A stretch of 64,000 nt of DNA, from contig NC_045139.1 in the NCBI RefSeq assembly GCF_008831285.2, positions 250,501-314,500 on the forward strand. Reading direction: 5' to 3'. Below, in pieces: positions 36,679 to 49,272 of the stretch. A program made the position numbers and the translations under genes. Each line of letters starts with the position of its first letter. The first letter of the stretch is position 1. The notes beneath the pieces are model-generated. The model saw nothing but the letters and a program-made list of their open reading frames with translations. It had not been told where the DNA came from and searched no databases. Source of the stretch: Nymphaea colorata (Eukaryota > Streptophyta > Magnoliopsida > Nymphaeales > Nymphaeaceae).

Positions 36679-38100
36679 CTAGATCCCTTTATCGAATTGT
36701 CGTTGTACAAGAGATCGACAGCTCTGGTGAAAAATACACTTTTACATAATTATTTTTCGCTTTTCTGAAATTTGGAAAAACCAAGATGCCCTTGCCTTTA
36801 CTGTGTTATTACGGTGCAACCTTCCTCCTGGAGAACTCAAAAATATCTGGCACCATATTTTTGAAGGATGAGGAAGCCCTAAAAAGGGCATAGGATAGGA
36901 GGCCAAAAGCGGGTCCCACTCTTCTCTTTTTGGTTTGGCTTTGGCAAATTGGCATCTGTGTGCTCTCGAACTATTGGCTCGAGGAGAACCGGGGAAAAGC
37001 GGGTCCCACCCATGCACGTGATTGGAGGATAAGGAATTTACGTACGATGCCCTTGTAGATATTTATCTCAAACTTAGTTGCCACCCACTTCCAGGGCATT
37101 TTCGTCCCACTTGCATTATCTCCCTCTTTTCTTTAATAAACTTTTTTTTCAAGAAATACACACCATTTTTAGCTATTTACAGATAGGTGGTCACCTTTTT
37201 CTTCAATTTCAAATCTTCGAAGTTGGATGTTTTAGAGCACTGTGTATCCGTGTGATCCATTTCATGCATGAAAAGAGCCTTGCTATCAATCAACATATGG
37301 TACAAAAATGATCAGAAGTTGTGTCCAAGGAAAGCTTTCTCACTTTCTTCACCAATAGCAAGCATGAACATATTGGAGAATAAGAGAGAACTGGGGTTCT
37401 GCTACCATCAAGAGAGTGGCTTCGTGGAACGCCATGCTTGTGGTGAGGCAGTCAGGGCGACTTAGCTCCAATTAGAACCTCAATGTCATGGAACTCCTGG
37501 TTTCCCGTAACAACTTAAGGGAAATGAATAATGAAAATATCTGAACTCATTGTTTTCTGATTATCAAAAGATACTGAAAATTTCCATTTGAAAGAGGTGA
37601 AGAATGCAACATCTCATGATCGCACAGATTGAGAAGAGGAAATTTGTTAAAGAGATGAATACAGTGATAAGAACACTGTTAGGGTTGCGTCGTTACTGAT
37701 GACTCCAGAAGAGACAGGTTGTAAGAGGCAGGACTTAACAGTTTGTCCGTGCAAGGTTCGACGTGGAGAAAATGAAAGTGGAAAAAAGATGGGGTACTCG
37801 GTGGGGGAGAAGGTAAGCAAGAGGATGGTTGCCAACGAGATTTGTGAAAAGAAGGGCGGTAGGAAGGAATGGGTGGATAAGATGGAGGAGGTGACTGGGA
37901 AGTAATGATGGGAGGACGCAGGGAGGGAGGAAGAGGACAAGATGAGGTGGGGAAAAGGGTGGAAAAGCAGGAGGAAAAAGTGCAACAAGAGAAGGTGGAG
38001 AAAAGGATCTGTGCTCCTCCCTTCTGCCTCAACCATTCCCCCCCACTCGCTTTTTGTGATCGCCCTCTCTCTCTCTCGCTCCCCCCCGAGCTTAGAGGCG

Positions 38101-38309
38101 CCGTAGATTCGGTGGTTCGTTGGTCGCAGGCGCTTTCTCCTTCCCACCTGTGTCTTCCCCGCCTTTGTTGGTTCTACCTGCTCCTGCTTCTTCCAATCTC
38201 CTGAGATTATTGATTTTTCCCTTTCGTTCCCTTCTTCTGCTGCTGTTGGTGGTGGTGGTGATTCCTCGTGGTCATCTTCTTCCTGTCGGACGGCTTGATC
38301 CCTTTCAGG

Positions 38310-38341
<32 letters not shown>

Positions 38342-39297
38342 TGATATGCACGCCGACTCGCACCTTCGCTTCCTCCCTCTGGTGGTGGAATTGGACATAG
38401 TAAGCTGCAGGGTTGTGAACTAATTACGCTTTCCTCCCCTAGAGCACGACTCTGTTTTGTTGCTCGTCCTTTCTCCTTGCTTTTCTTCTTCAACAATTCT
38501 GCTGATGGGTGCGAACTCTCGAACTTCCGAGGTCACTTGTGTGCCCATGGAATCTCTCAATTGTAGCTAAGTTGATGACATGGGAGACACAAGAACGGGA
38601 GAATGAAAAGCCAACTCTTTGTTGTTATCTCGTTCTCAAAGTTCTCGATGTAATGTCACCGAGCACAGAATCAGGGATCGACATGTGTATCATCCTCGAA
38701 GATGTGGTGATAGACTACCTTTGCTCTAGATAGCTTTCACTGAAAACACGAAATATTAGTGTCATCTGCCGGCCTTCCCTTCTGGGTTCTTTTTTTTTCT
38801 TTTTTCTTTTTTTATGTTTTGGCACTATTTGCTTTCGGGAACTGATCCTTTCGCGTTACTGCTTTTACCATGTGAGTGGGGGCTTCTTTCTTCTGAGGTG
38901 GTTGCTTGGAACGTTTCCGTGGATGTTCATATTCCAGAGAGTGGTCCCTTTAATGGTGCATGTTCTTCAAATCCACTTTTAACCAAGCGAATTTCTTCTG
39001 CTCATTTACAGGGATTATTCTTATTGATGCAAATGTTCTCAAAGCGAAGGCTATTTTGATCACCAGAGTGCAGCTGCCCAAAAATCTTCCATTTTCTTCC
39101 CATGTCTTCCCCTTGATTATGCCAGTGGAAGATAAGATACCATCCCAGTAGCTAAAAACTCTGGTCTGCATCTGGGAAGCATGATCTTTGAAGTCTAGTC
39201 AAACCTCATCCAGGTTTCTGCTTGATAAATTGGAAGCCAAGCAGCCAATTGCTACCAAATATTAGTTAAGGTGCTTGAGAATTTTCCGTTTTAAAGA
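38101..39297 (+). promoter_or_regulatory. Probable promoter / 5' UTR region of the PCH1-like gene
   Basis: CT-rich leader-like sequence, with a (CT)n run at about 38309-38341 following TTTCAG, lies about 1 kb before the ATG at 39298. A leader intron is likely but I could not fix its ends. The long minus-strand frame across 37647-38363 is the complement of this CT-rich DNA and not a gene. Confidence 0.4.
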
Positions 39298-42200
39298 ATG
39301 GAACATTTTATAAACGATTCCGAGTCCAACAAGATGACGCCTCACAAATCTGATGGAGTAAATTCTAGAGAATCAACACATCTCTCGGAGTTGCCGTGGC
39401 TTGCTCATTGGAAGCCATCAAGCACGGAGAACGGATCACAGGACATCTCAAAGTTGCCAACTCCTAGCGGGAGATCAAAGCAAACTTCTGTTGAAAATCT
39501 GCCTCAAGGACCACACTGCAGTAAGTCTGGAACTTGTGAAGCAGATAGGCCTGCTAGCAAAGACGACGAACAGGACATACAGAAAGATGAAGAGGAATTT
39601 GTAGAGCTAAGGCCCAGCCTTCTTCTGCCTGGTGAATGCATAGTGGCTCGGTCCATCAAGAGTAAGGGAATGGAAAAATTATGTGACCTTGTCGGTAGGG
39701 GTCCTAAAACCACGACTCTTCCCCCTCAACCTAAGCTACTGTTAGTGAATCAGTCACCAGCCTTCAAGCAGCCACGCGATTCTGATGGTCAGCGTAAAAT
39801 TTCTACGCATGGCGTATCTCCACTCCTTTTTCCTTCATCTACTGCAAATTTTGTTTTCTTAGACACTCAGCCTCCTATGTTATACAAAGTACTCAAGGGC
39901 TGCCAGAAGACGACTGATCCGGGAGCTGCTTCTAGTGCATCTTCTCCACCTCATGCAACAGATACATCTTTTGGCACCATTGCAGCATGTAAGACTAAGA
40001 CATGGCCTTTGGCAGTGAGAGAATGTAGTGGACAAGAATCAAATGTGTCCAAAGCATGTAACGGTCAATTCGAAGATCTGGAAGATCAGTCCAGCCAAGT
40101 GTTGAAAGCAAAGCATGAAAGTGAAAACTATAATATGTCTGATTCGAAGTTGGACAGGTATGAGTTTATCGAGTCAGCTTCAGTTGGTCCAAAACATGGT
40201 AAGCCAGAATTTAAGTGTAACACTTCAAGTTTGCGTCCTTCTATATGCAGCAAAGATGGAAAGAGCCAATGTAACTTCACAGAAACCCACAGCAGTCATA
40301 TTTCATGCACTCATTCAGCTCTTTGTAAGAATAAACAATGTGACTGTGAGAATAAACAGTGTCAACATGGCTGCTGTTTCACTTTTCTTGATTCTGGAAA
40401 GCGGATATGCACGGCAGCAACAGCCAATGAGGGAAACAGTGGTACTGAAAAAAAATTTACTAGTCCAATCCTGGGCGATTTTCTTTTTTCAAGAGGTGAA
40501 GGTAAGCTCAAGCTGAACTTTTCTGATATGGAGTTCACAGCTGGCAAAACAAGCATGCCTAAGGATGCCAAAATTGCAGAACTACCAGATACAACTGTTT
40601 CAAATGCACTGCCGGCTTGCTCTCTTCATGGTCTGGAGACAGTAAGGGTTTGCACTACTGTGGATAAAGTAGAGGGAGTTCCTGGTGGACCCTCAAAATT
40701 TTCGAAAACCACTCATCATTTTCTTATTACGAAGAAGACAGACATGGCTTTTTCTAAGGAAGACCGCCTCATTAAAAGGTCATCAGTTGATGCAAAGATT
40801 GACCAGAATTCTTTTCTTCGATTATTTGGCGTGTCTCCTGCCTTTTGTCCCTGTGATAGGAAAGACACGCGGATGAAACTTACTTCCTGCAGGGCTGCTA
40901 GGGCTGGTCTGCTGAATGAAGACACACATGGACATTGTTACAGATCCAGTGACATTGCAGCAGAGACATCAACCATTCAACAGGCCAGAGCATCTTATCT
41001 AAAGTCTATGAATAATAATGAGGTTCATACTGAGACTAGTGGTTTTGAAGCTTCCCTTGGGCAAACCCCCTCACAGCTGGTCTCCAAGGATAATTTTGCA
41101 TGGAAAAGGAATGCTGCTAGTGTTGAGGAAATGGCTTGTCTAGTTCACTGTACTGCCCAAGCTAGTTCTGTTAATGTGAAGCATGAATCGTCATCTGAGA
41201 CTGAACCGCTAGATTTAAACCTTGTCATGTCCAAAGGCTTTGGTAAAGGTATACTTCTATGGCTAATTCTTTCAGATTGGCTTTACAGATTTTTATGTTG
41301 TTGAATTATTCAATGGCGATTTTCCATGAACAGGATTCTGATAAATTGTTCTCTGCCTCATGTTTTGTAGGTCTGGCTTTGACTGCCGTTAATAAGGTGC
41401 GATTCAGTCACTTGAAATTATTTCTTATTGTGTTTGGTAATTTTTGCTGTACACAAGCTGATGAAGAGTGAATTTCACTGTCATGTGGTTACAACAACAA
41501 TAAGGAAAGTAGAAATATGGTACTGTAGTTAGGACGCCACTGAATCAATGAACGTGGCCTTTCTTTTTCCTTTTTGATTTAGTAAATGCCTTGTGGCCAT
41601 TTCATGGCTTCATTCGATATCCTGTACTCCAATCAAAGGGTAGGTTTTGAGTATATAAATAGTACTTTTTTCAATTGAATATAAATAGGTGATGCATGTT
41701 CTTCAATATGAAATCTAACTGAGGTTCCCTGTTTCTTCCATGGGTGTCAAACTCGTGAAAAACCTAAACATATCTGCAGAGAGCTTAACTATGATTGCGT
41801 GTCACTAATCCGTGCTATTTTTGTTTTTGCACGTCTTTTCTGTAAATGCTTGCATGCTTAAGGATTTCAAAACGAACAGGCGGTTTGTCCAATAATGGTT
41901 GTTAAAGGGCGAATATTTAATTGACATTCTAATGGTTAGGCAGTTCAAGTTTCCTTATTTTGTGGTGAGCATCCGATTCTTTAATAGAATCACGTTTTAG
42001 CCACAAGGAGCCAAGTCCAATTGAAAATGATGCCATTGACAATCTCTATTGAATCAACAGGACAATGTGGAAGCTGGGACCTCATGTGATCCTCTGGAAA
42101 GGACTACTTTCCCAAGAAAGAAACCGAGCAAAAGTAATGTTTCACCTTCGTGCTCAGCCATGCATGCGTGTGAGGACAGGAAAGAAATGTGTGCATCAAG

Positions 42201-42786
42201 AACACAGAGCTTGGATGCAGAAGACCTCCCCGCACATGCAGATCAACCTGACCCTTCACAATCAGACTTCAGCCATCCAGATCAACGCCCGAGCAGCAGA
42301 TGGGTTAAACGTCTCAAACGTAGCCATTTAGAAGCGTTTGGCACCAAGAGATCGGTCGATGGAGATATTTCTTCTCATGATAAAAAAATTAAACTTTTCA
42401 GTAAGGTCTTCAACTACGGTAGATCTATCTCAAAGTCTGAACTCTCCACCGCATGCATTGAGAAGCAGCAGCACCAGTTGGTTGAGACAGTGATCTTGCC
42501 AAGGCACCGCCGATCAGCTGTTGACTTAATGAGGGAAAGTAAGGATATCCTGTCTGATCCCTGGATCCAGAGGTGGCGTTCTGCCAAAGGTGGAGGCATC
42601 CAGATAGGCTCTGCGGAGGTTATCTGTGAGCCAGAATGCTCAAAAGTATCCATAATTGAATTGCAGGGCAAGGAGTTTCCTAGCCTGGGGGCCATGGCCT
42701 TGATGGGGAAGGCATTAACCAATTTCAGGCCATGTGAGTTCAGGAGGATGGGCCCCTTTGTTGTTTGGAAGACCAAAAGTTATTGA
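39298..42786 (+). CDS. PCH1/PCHL-like protein (annotated 'F-box protein At2g16365' in many plants)
   Basis: PCH1 and PCHL bind phytochrome B and stabilise its active form in nuclear photobodies, suppressing hypocotyl growth. Three exons join in frame: 39298-41248, a 26-base mini-exon 41371-41396, and 42061-42786, for about 900 residues. The N-terminal part is low-complexity and Ser-rich, with HLSELPWLAHWKPSS and EEEFVELRPSLLLPGE. A Cys-rich patch is at about residues 335-370 (CDCENKQCQHGC). A possible EAR-like motif LDLNL lies near the end of exon 1. The C-terminus holds the most conserved part: WIQRWRSAKGGG, GKEFPSLGAMALMGKALTNF and FRRMGPFVVWKTK. No F-box is evident in the exons seen, in line with the 'F-box' label being inherited. 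Protein family is likely, orthology less so. The ATG chosen is the first in the long frame; an upstream exon cannot be excluded. Confidence 0.7.
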
Positions 42787-43503
42787 GAAGAACCTGGTCG
42801 AACTTTTTATACAAAACGATCACTCCTCTCTGCCATTTCAGAAGTGGTAAATAATTGTTGAGTACCTCCATCTTGTATGAAGACGGCCGAAAAAAAGCAA
42901 AGCTGTAACCTTGTAACTCTTTTGTAACAGCATGGATAGGGTCTACCATCCATGTGTGCTAGCTGTGGTGATGAACTCCTAAATACAGTTACCCATGTAA
43001 GTATCCCCGTACTTTCCTATGATTATAAATGCTTGCCGCTGTATAAGCATAACGCTGGTTAGTTCTGCTGATCTTCTGGCACTATCATCACCTTAGATGA
43101 AATTCTAAACCGTCTGAAAACCTTCTCTCTGCTAATGCAGATTTAGATGTATATGAAGCATTTGCAATTTAATTGACAAACGCTTATTGACTGTGATACT
43201 TTTTTCCTACCTTGTTACACGGTATAGACATCCTTAGAATCCCTTTGTCTTTGTGTATCGTGATCCTACACACACACACAGTCTCTCTCTCTCTCTGTCT
43301 CTCTAGAAGTTTGAAGTGTCCAACCATTTGTTGCCAAAAACTATATGTACGGCGAACAAAATGGAGGCCACGGGCCTAGATTACATTAACAATGAACAAA
43401 CTCTAGAAGTTTAAAATCTTGAATAATTATATGTCAAACAGAAAGGTGCAAGTATAACAGCACTCTTCTCTTTCTCAGTTCAAAATCTCAAAGCTTTAAA
43501 ATC
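42787..43503. other. Spacer between convergent genes
   Basis: 3' UTRs of the PCH1-like (+) and CBS (-) genes. A mixed (CA)n/(CT)n microsatellite lies at about 43267-43307. No gene seen. Confidence 0.6.
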
Positions 43504-46500
43504 TTAACGATTAACAACAGGATTCCCCTTGTCATCATGGCACCCGGTCTCGTGCAAAGCCGACTGGAAGAAGCCACCTCGACCAACGTTGGCATCAGCA
43601 GGTGGGGAGAACTGCATTAATATGTCCCGGATTGTCACGACACCAACAATCTTTTCCTTTTCGACCAAGAAGCTGCGGTCACTTCTACAATGGACCAGCT
43701 TCTCCATCGCTTGCTTCAGCCTGTCAGTCCTCTGGTTCGTGACCACAAAGTTCATTTTTGGCAGGCCAGCAGATTTGAGGTGCAAAGTTCCTGCAGAAAG
43801 GAGAGCACCGAGCTCTCCTTCGATGGGTACTTCTGGAGATGAAGGCACAGAAGATCTCATGGCATCAGCATCAATTAATTCCATTACAGTCATTTCCCTG
43901 CACACAGCCAGAAGCATATATACTAAAAAAATCACTGCAAAGATACTGTTCTTAAAGTGCAGATAGTCCCATACAAAACATTCCCTCGCCACAAGGGTCA
44001 GCCAGTAGGTGCGTGAATTACGTGCACGTCTAAAGTTGCAGCATCCAAATGGCTTAACATCTTACTTCCTACCACTGAAGAGTCGACTGTCGTCCAGGAG
44101 AAGTGGAATGTCGGTGATCCTCAGAGCGCCAATCAATCTTTTGGACGTCCGATCAAGTATTGGAATTCCACTTAAACGATTCTCCCACAACTGGTGTAAG
44201 GCCTCAGCAACGCTTTGGTCTCCATTCACATGAACAACAGAATCCCCCATCTCAAACCTGAAGCTCAGCGGGTGATAGGAAAAGAAATAGATAGCAAGCA
44301 ACCAAATATTTTGGATATAATCGGGGATATCTTCTATATGCTTTTCGAAATGCATTAGCTTAAATTTATGATGTTTCGAGAAGTACAGGGAAGCAAGCAT
44401 CAAGCACGCACAGTTGCAACTCAATGATGCTCATTTCAGTTCACGATTTCCAGGTTGACATCTTTTCAACATTTACCATCGGAAGATGCCTACCGAGTAT
44501 CTTTTCATAAACTTCCCATTGATCATTTTACTTATTAAGGTTCTACCAAGATTTTACTCAAATCCAAGATATGAGATTTGGGACGGCTTCAAAAGACATT
44601 CTGATGTGCGATAAACTTGCGTTCCCAAATACCAAGTCCTCGCTAGTTACTATTGTCAACTGGACGATTGCATTGTGTTTTTTGTTTTTTTTTTTTTTTT
44701 GAGGTTAAAGATAGAAGGGGCAAATGACATATTTCGGTTACCTGAATTCACAGAGGGCTTTGTCTGCAATTCGATCAAACCAATTCAGTCCGCTGCATTG
44801 TAGAAGTAAGTGGAGCACTGCATTCTAGAGTTCAAAATGTTGAAGCGTCACAAATTTGTGAAAGATGCTTTCATGTGTGCGTGTGCACATCTTTCCTCGC
44901 ATGACACGGTTAATGCGCATATTCTTCCATAATTTTCTTTAACATAAACCCGTGCTTATGGAATTTGAACAGAAAGAACTCACCTGTGTAAGGAAGCCAA
45001 TAACCCTTGAATCAACGTGGCTGATTATGGGAACAGCCTTCAACTGATGCTTTGACAATAGAAGTAGCACATGCAAGAGCGTGTCATCAGGGTATGCAGG
45101 AAGGAATGAAGCCCATCTGAATGACTTGGCAAGTTCTCTGATCTGTACTTTCAGTCTGCATTAGAAGATTGCCATGTAGCCCAGATTGCAGTTTCCTATC
45201 TTGCAGAAGTGGAAGCAAGTTTTGCATACCGTTGCTTGACCAATCTGAGGGAGCTTATCCAACGCAGAGAAAAGGTCGTCACCTTCCTTGTCAAAATTTT
45301 CAGCAGATTTCTCAATTTCCTATCAGGACAAACGGATCTCAAGTATCAATTGAGAGGGTCTGCGTTTGACATTAGATCGACTTAAGTATCAAATAAAGAG
45401 CTTAGCGACTGAACATCTTCAGGACGGATGAACCAACAAGGGAACTACTAGATGTTTTCTTTAGATTTTGACACTAATGAGCATAGTGGATCATTCTTGA
45501 CATTTCAGACACCACACCGACATAACAATGATACACAAACGCTGCTTGAACATGGAACTTTACGTTTTCTGCTTAATGCATGTATGTTTGTCGTCTCATT
45601 ATCACTGTGCACAAATTCAAGCACCATTATACTCCCATTCTACCATTAACGAATTTAGATAAACAACAAAAGTTCAGATGGATACAGTAGACACAACTAT
45701 TTTAACACTAATAGGATTGTGAACAGTTGCATCAAATATACATCTATAGATTTGACAATACAACATCCTACAGTTGCATGACATAAAACAAACAACGATC
45801 TACTGAGCAAGGAACTTGACAATTTCAAGGATTGGTTGTTGGTTTTCTGCATGGACTCGACAAGGGCTCAATTTTGTTATTTACCTCCATGCACCAGAGA
45901 ATCATGCTAGCAAGATCAACCACGCCGATGTTGTGGTCGGAGAAGTTTCTGTCTTCAGTTGCCCATCCGTCAGCAATCGGGGCAGCAAAGACATCCTTCT
46001 GGTGCAGCAAAGCAATGGCATCTCGAATGGAATCGCTTGGCTTTAGTTCCAGCACTGGCAAGGAAGCACAATTCAGTAATTACAAAGATGAGGATTTCCC
46101 ATACTAATGGAAATGCTCACAGCCTGCTCCCAGACAGCCTGGTGGCTAGGTAGTACATATCTGTCTCAACATGATTATACAATTATACTGGCAGCCTTTA
46201 AAGCGAGTAAACTACTCTCGCTCGGTCACTACAAAAGAAAAAAGGCAATTAAGCAAAACGCGTCGTTCATTACCCTAAAAAATGGTTGTCTTCTTTACTT
46301 TTTCTTTTCCTCTTTTGATGAATAAACCACACGTAGATTAGAAGCATCGAGAAAAGATTTGATTATAATCGCGTCTCAGATTTGGTAGATGGGCGACATC
46401 TCATGTTTCCTCATAATACCAAAATATGGTGTATATTCTTTCCTATTTTTTAGTCACGGAGTTGAGTAAATGTAAAAATTAGAGCGAATAAAATCGAGCA

Positions 46501-46914
46501 AAGAAGAAGAAACAACATTAATGGGCTCTTTAGACTACACATGTTTAAATGTTTCTTTGTCGCTATTTGTCATGTCCTTCTATGTTTCATCAAATTTGTT
46601 TCTTTCTGGGAACACTTGATCGGGCTAATGGAATATGAGAACCCATGGCATCTAACCAAGTTAGTTGGACCACTCGCATTTTATTTCCTTCAAGATAACA
46701 AAACTTATCAGGAATGCAGAGGGGGGGAGAGAGAGAGAGAACCTGAGGAATTCTGGATTCCGGGGATAGAGGAGATTGGGATGCGGTCAAGAAAGACTTT
46801 GAGAGCATGGTTGGGGTCATCTACTGTAGCAGGATCCTCCTCTTCCTTCCCCATAACACTACCTCCTCCTGCAAACCCTCCCCCTTCCTCTGAAATCTTC
46901 CACGTCCGCTTCAT
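43504..46914 (-). CDS. CBS-domain protein, SnRK1 gamma-like (SNF4-type)
   Basis: Related proteins are the gamma-type regulatory subunits of SNF1-related kinases, whose paired CBS domains sense adenine nucleotides. Seven minus-strand exons join in frame: 46743-46914, 45885-46054, 45230-45319, 44984-45142, 44742-44824, 44066-44257 and 43504-43897, for about 419 residues. Exon 1 carries ALKVFLDRIPISSIPGIQ. The CBS repeats show as ELKPSDSIRDAIALLHQKDV with [32 protein letters not shown] with VIGFLTQ; DQSVAEALHQLWENRLSGIP with LIGALRITDIPLLL; and RLKQAMEKLVHCRSDRSFLV with IVGVVTIRDILM. The layout matches the plant At1g69800-type gamma-like proteins rather than CBSX or KIN-beta-gamma. The start is uncertain: ATG at 46914 or 46854, with the frame open to 47061. 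Exon 5 needs the TAG acceptor before 44824; the nearer CAG would shift frame. No damage seen. Confidence 0.87.
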
Positions 46915-49272
46915 CTCTATCTCTCCCTCAACCGCCTTCAGCCTCCTTTCAGGAAAACAGGACTTAAAACTCCATATGTTTCCTCCCCCGAGGCCTTTCA
47001 GTAACACTTGGCAAAAAAAAAAGGGTGCTGTCGATCCGAAATTTTGGGTTTGAACCCGCATTCACCTCGACTTGAATCTTCTTTCAATCTCATTTCTGCA
47101 CCATCTTCCTGCTTTACAGCCCTGGTTAGAGGAGATGATGGTTCCAACCCAAATTCTTTGTTTCAAGTCTTCCTCTTGGTTGCGACCTACTTGATGCATG
47201 CGATGCTGAGTCGCGTGAACTTGTATCAAATTGGTGTTGACGCTACACCTCAAGTCATTAAGAACGTTTCGTAGGATTGGAAATTGGTGGTGGAACTCCA
47301 TGAAAACCTCTTGCTTACTGGAAAAATATGTTAAGAAGCCGAATCTAAGTAATGAAGTGCCCCACTCCATGACATAACTGGTTGGCCAGTGATTGGTATG
47401 AGCACAGTTGTTGGTTCGATTCTCATGATTGTAATCTTTTGTACATGCACAAGGCGTTTTTCACAAGTAAAATATATGAGAAAAAAGTAATGGAGCGCCC
47501 TTTTTAGACCTACCAAAGTGCTCGCCACACTTGTATTCCTGCCTTTGCCATTTCTTAAATTGAAATAAAGGAGTGAACTTCTTCACATATATCACATTGT
47601 GATCGAAACCTTATTGAAAGCGCAAGGAATGGAAAACCAGGAATCAAACTAAAGAAGAATAGGGATTTCAAAGGAAAAAAACCTTCTCCAGCTGAGGAGA
47701 AAACATATGAAAGAGGGAGATCAGTTCTCTAAAGCTAAAATCATGACTTTGAAGTTAGCCTTAGCATGGTCTCGTTCTCTAATTATGACTTGGCTGTGTT
47801 CCAGATGATTATTTAAGTTTCAGGAAACAGTCATTTTTTGAAGAGGTGATAACAACATGCACGGGCTTGAATGTATATTATTTAACTATTCATTTTACAT
47901 AAAAATACGGTAGTTGAATGAAAGAAATTTATACTTTAACATACTTGTTGATACCACTCACAATTGACTGGTTTTTCATAAATGTTTCTTTACATTTTTT
48001 TTGTAAGTTCTACTCGGATGCCAAAGCAGAAAGAACCAACTTAAATTTCGAAAGCCAAAAACAAGTAAAGGCTCTTACTAAGATTTTTCCTGCTGACAAT
48101 TGAAGTTGCAAGTTGTGGGTAAATAGTGAAACATGTGGCAAATGTCACAACCTGAAAGTTGAGGTTTAAGAGGACGAAAAGAAGATTCAAGTGCTGCTGC
48201 TCACCATGGAAAATTTTTGAGGTCCAAACTCATCTGTTTCTGAAGCCTGCGGATATCAAATTAAACGGCCCAAGAATTTCTTCAAAACAAAAAAAAAAAT
48301 TGTTCATACATTCAGTAAAGAGATCAATTCGTCCTTGTATTATCGAGAAATGTGTATGAAATTTAACTTCTCATATATCTGCATCATCTGCTCGAGACTT
48401 GGGAGTTGTGTGGGTAGGCGTGAGCCGCACCGTTTGAAGAGTGAACATGGTCGTTGCTTTTGGCAACTTAAACGTCCGTGGCAAGAAACATGGCGCGCTC
48501 TCCCGTTGAAGGGTCGTCTCAGTTCGAAGCGTGGACGCGGGCAACCCCTCCTCCTCCTCCTCCTTCTGTTGGTGTGGATGTCTCTGACTACTCAGCCCTC
48601 CATTCGGCCTTTTCATCTTCCTCTGTTTGTTACCACCGTTCGAGGTAATCTTAAATAGGTCGTCTTTCATGTCTTCTTCTTTCTTCCTCTTAGTTCTTGG
48701 TTCCTTTGTGTTATGTGTGTTGGTGGTTCTGTTGAAGAGAGTGCGCGTTTCCGTTTACTTTGGGTCTTCCTGGTTCTTCATGTTGTTTGGCGTCGGAATG
48801 ATGGAGCTTGAATGGGCTTTATGCAAGAGTTAGGGTTTGTGTTTTTGGTCGTGCTGGAATGTGAAAAGGAAAAGAGGCGGGATTTGGCTGTTATTTTGCT
48901 GCCTGTGACTTTTTTCTACGTTTGATTTTTTGAGGTAGAGGGTTTATATGGAAGTGGGATTTTATGGGATTGTTGTTGTTATGTTCTCTTTTGATTGTGT
49001 GGACGAAAGTTGGCCTTTGGATGATTTGGTTTCCTTTTTGAATTCTTCTTCTGCAGCACGGAATTTGATCTCTTGTTATATGGGGTGCCGGATTTCTGTG
49101 AGATTATCGTACGAGTCTGGCCCCGGATTTTGTTGAAATCGATGCGTCTAAAATTGGAGAATTATGCGTGGTTATTACCGTAGGCCATCATGCCGTCGTC
49201 TACGACAGTTGCTTTGGATCGACTTTGGAATCCAGCCTGAAACATCCTGTCTGCAGTTCTCCGCAAGTTAAG
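46915..49272. promoter_or_regulatory. Divergent intergenic region (CBS gene / coiled-coil gene)
   Basis: About 2.3 kb between the starts of two divergently transcribed genes. CT-rich leader-like sequence at 48500-48680 probably belongs to the 5' UTR of the plus-strand gene. Frames at 47008-47528 and 48335-48670 are not recognisable as proteins. Promoter elements could not be pinned. Confidence 0.4.

Larger units (their letters stand above)
33886..38100. other. Spacer with simple repeats and short unassigned frames
   Basis: No gene I can support. It contains a 62-bp tandem duplication (35931-36054), an (AAAAG)n tract (36648-36678) and a GC-richer minus-strand frame at 34682-34963. Plus-strand frames near 35256-35453 are short and featureless. 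Confidence 0.45.

Noticed and set aside
37647-38363. 238-codon minus-strand open frame rich in Glu/Arg then Ser/Pro/Leu
   Set aside because: It is the complement of CT/GA-rich leader-like DNA before the PCH1-like gene. The sequence is low-complexity with no domain.
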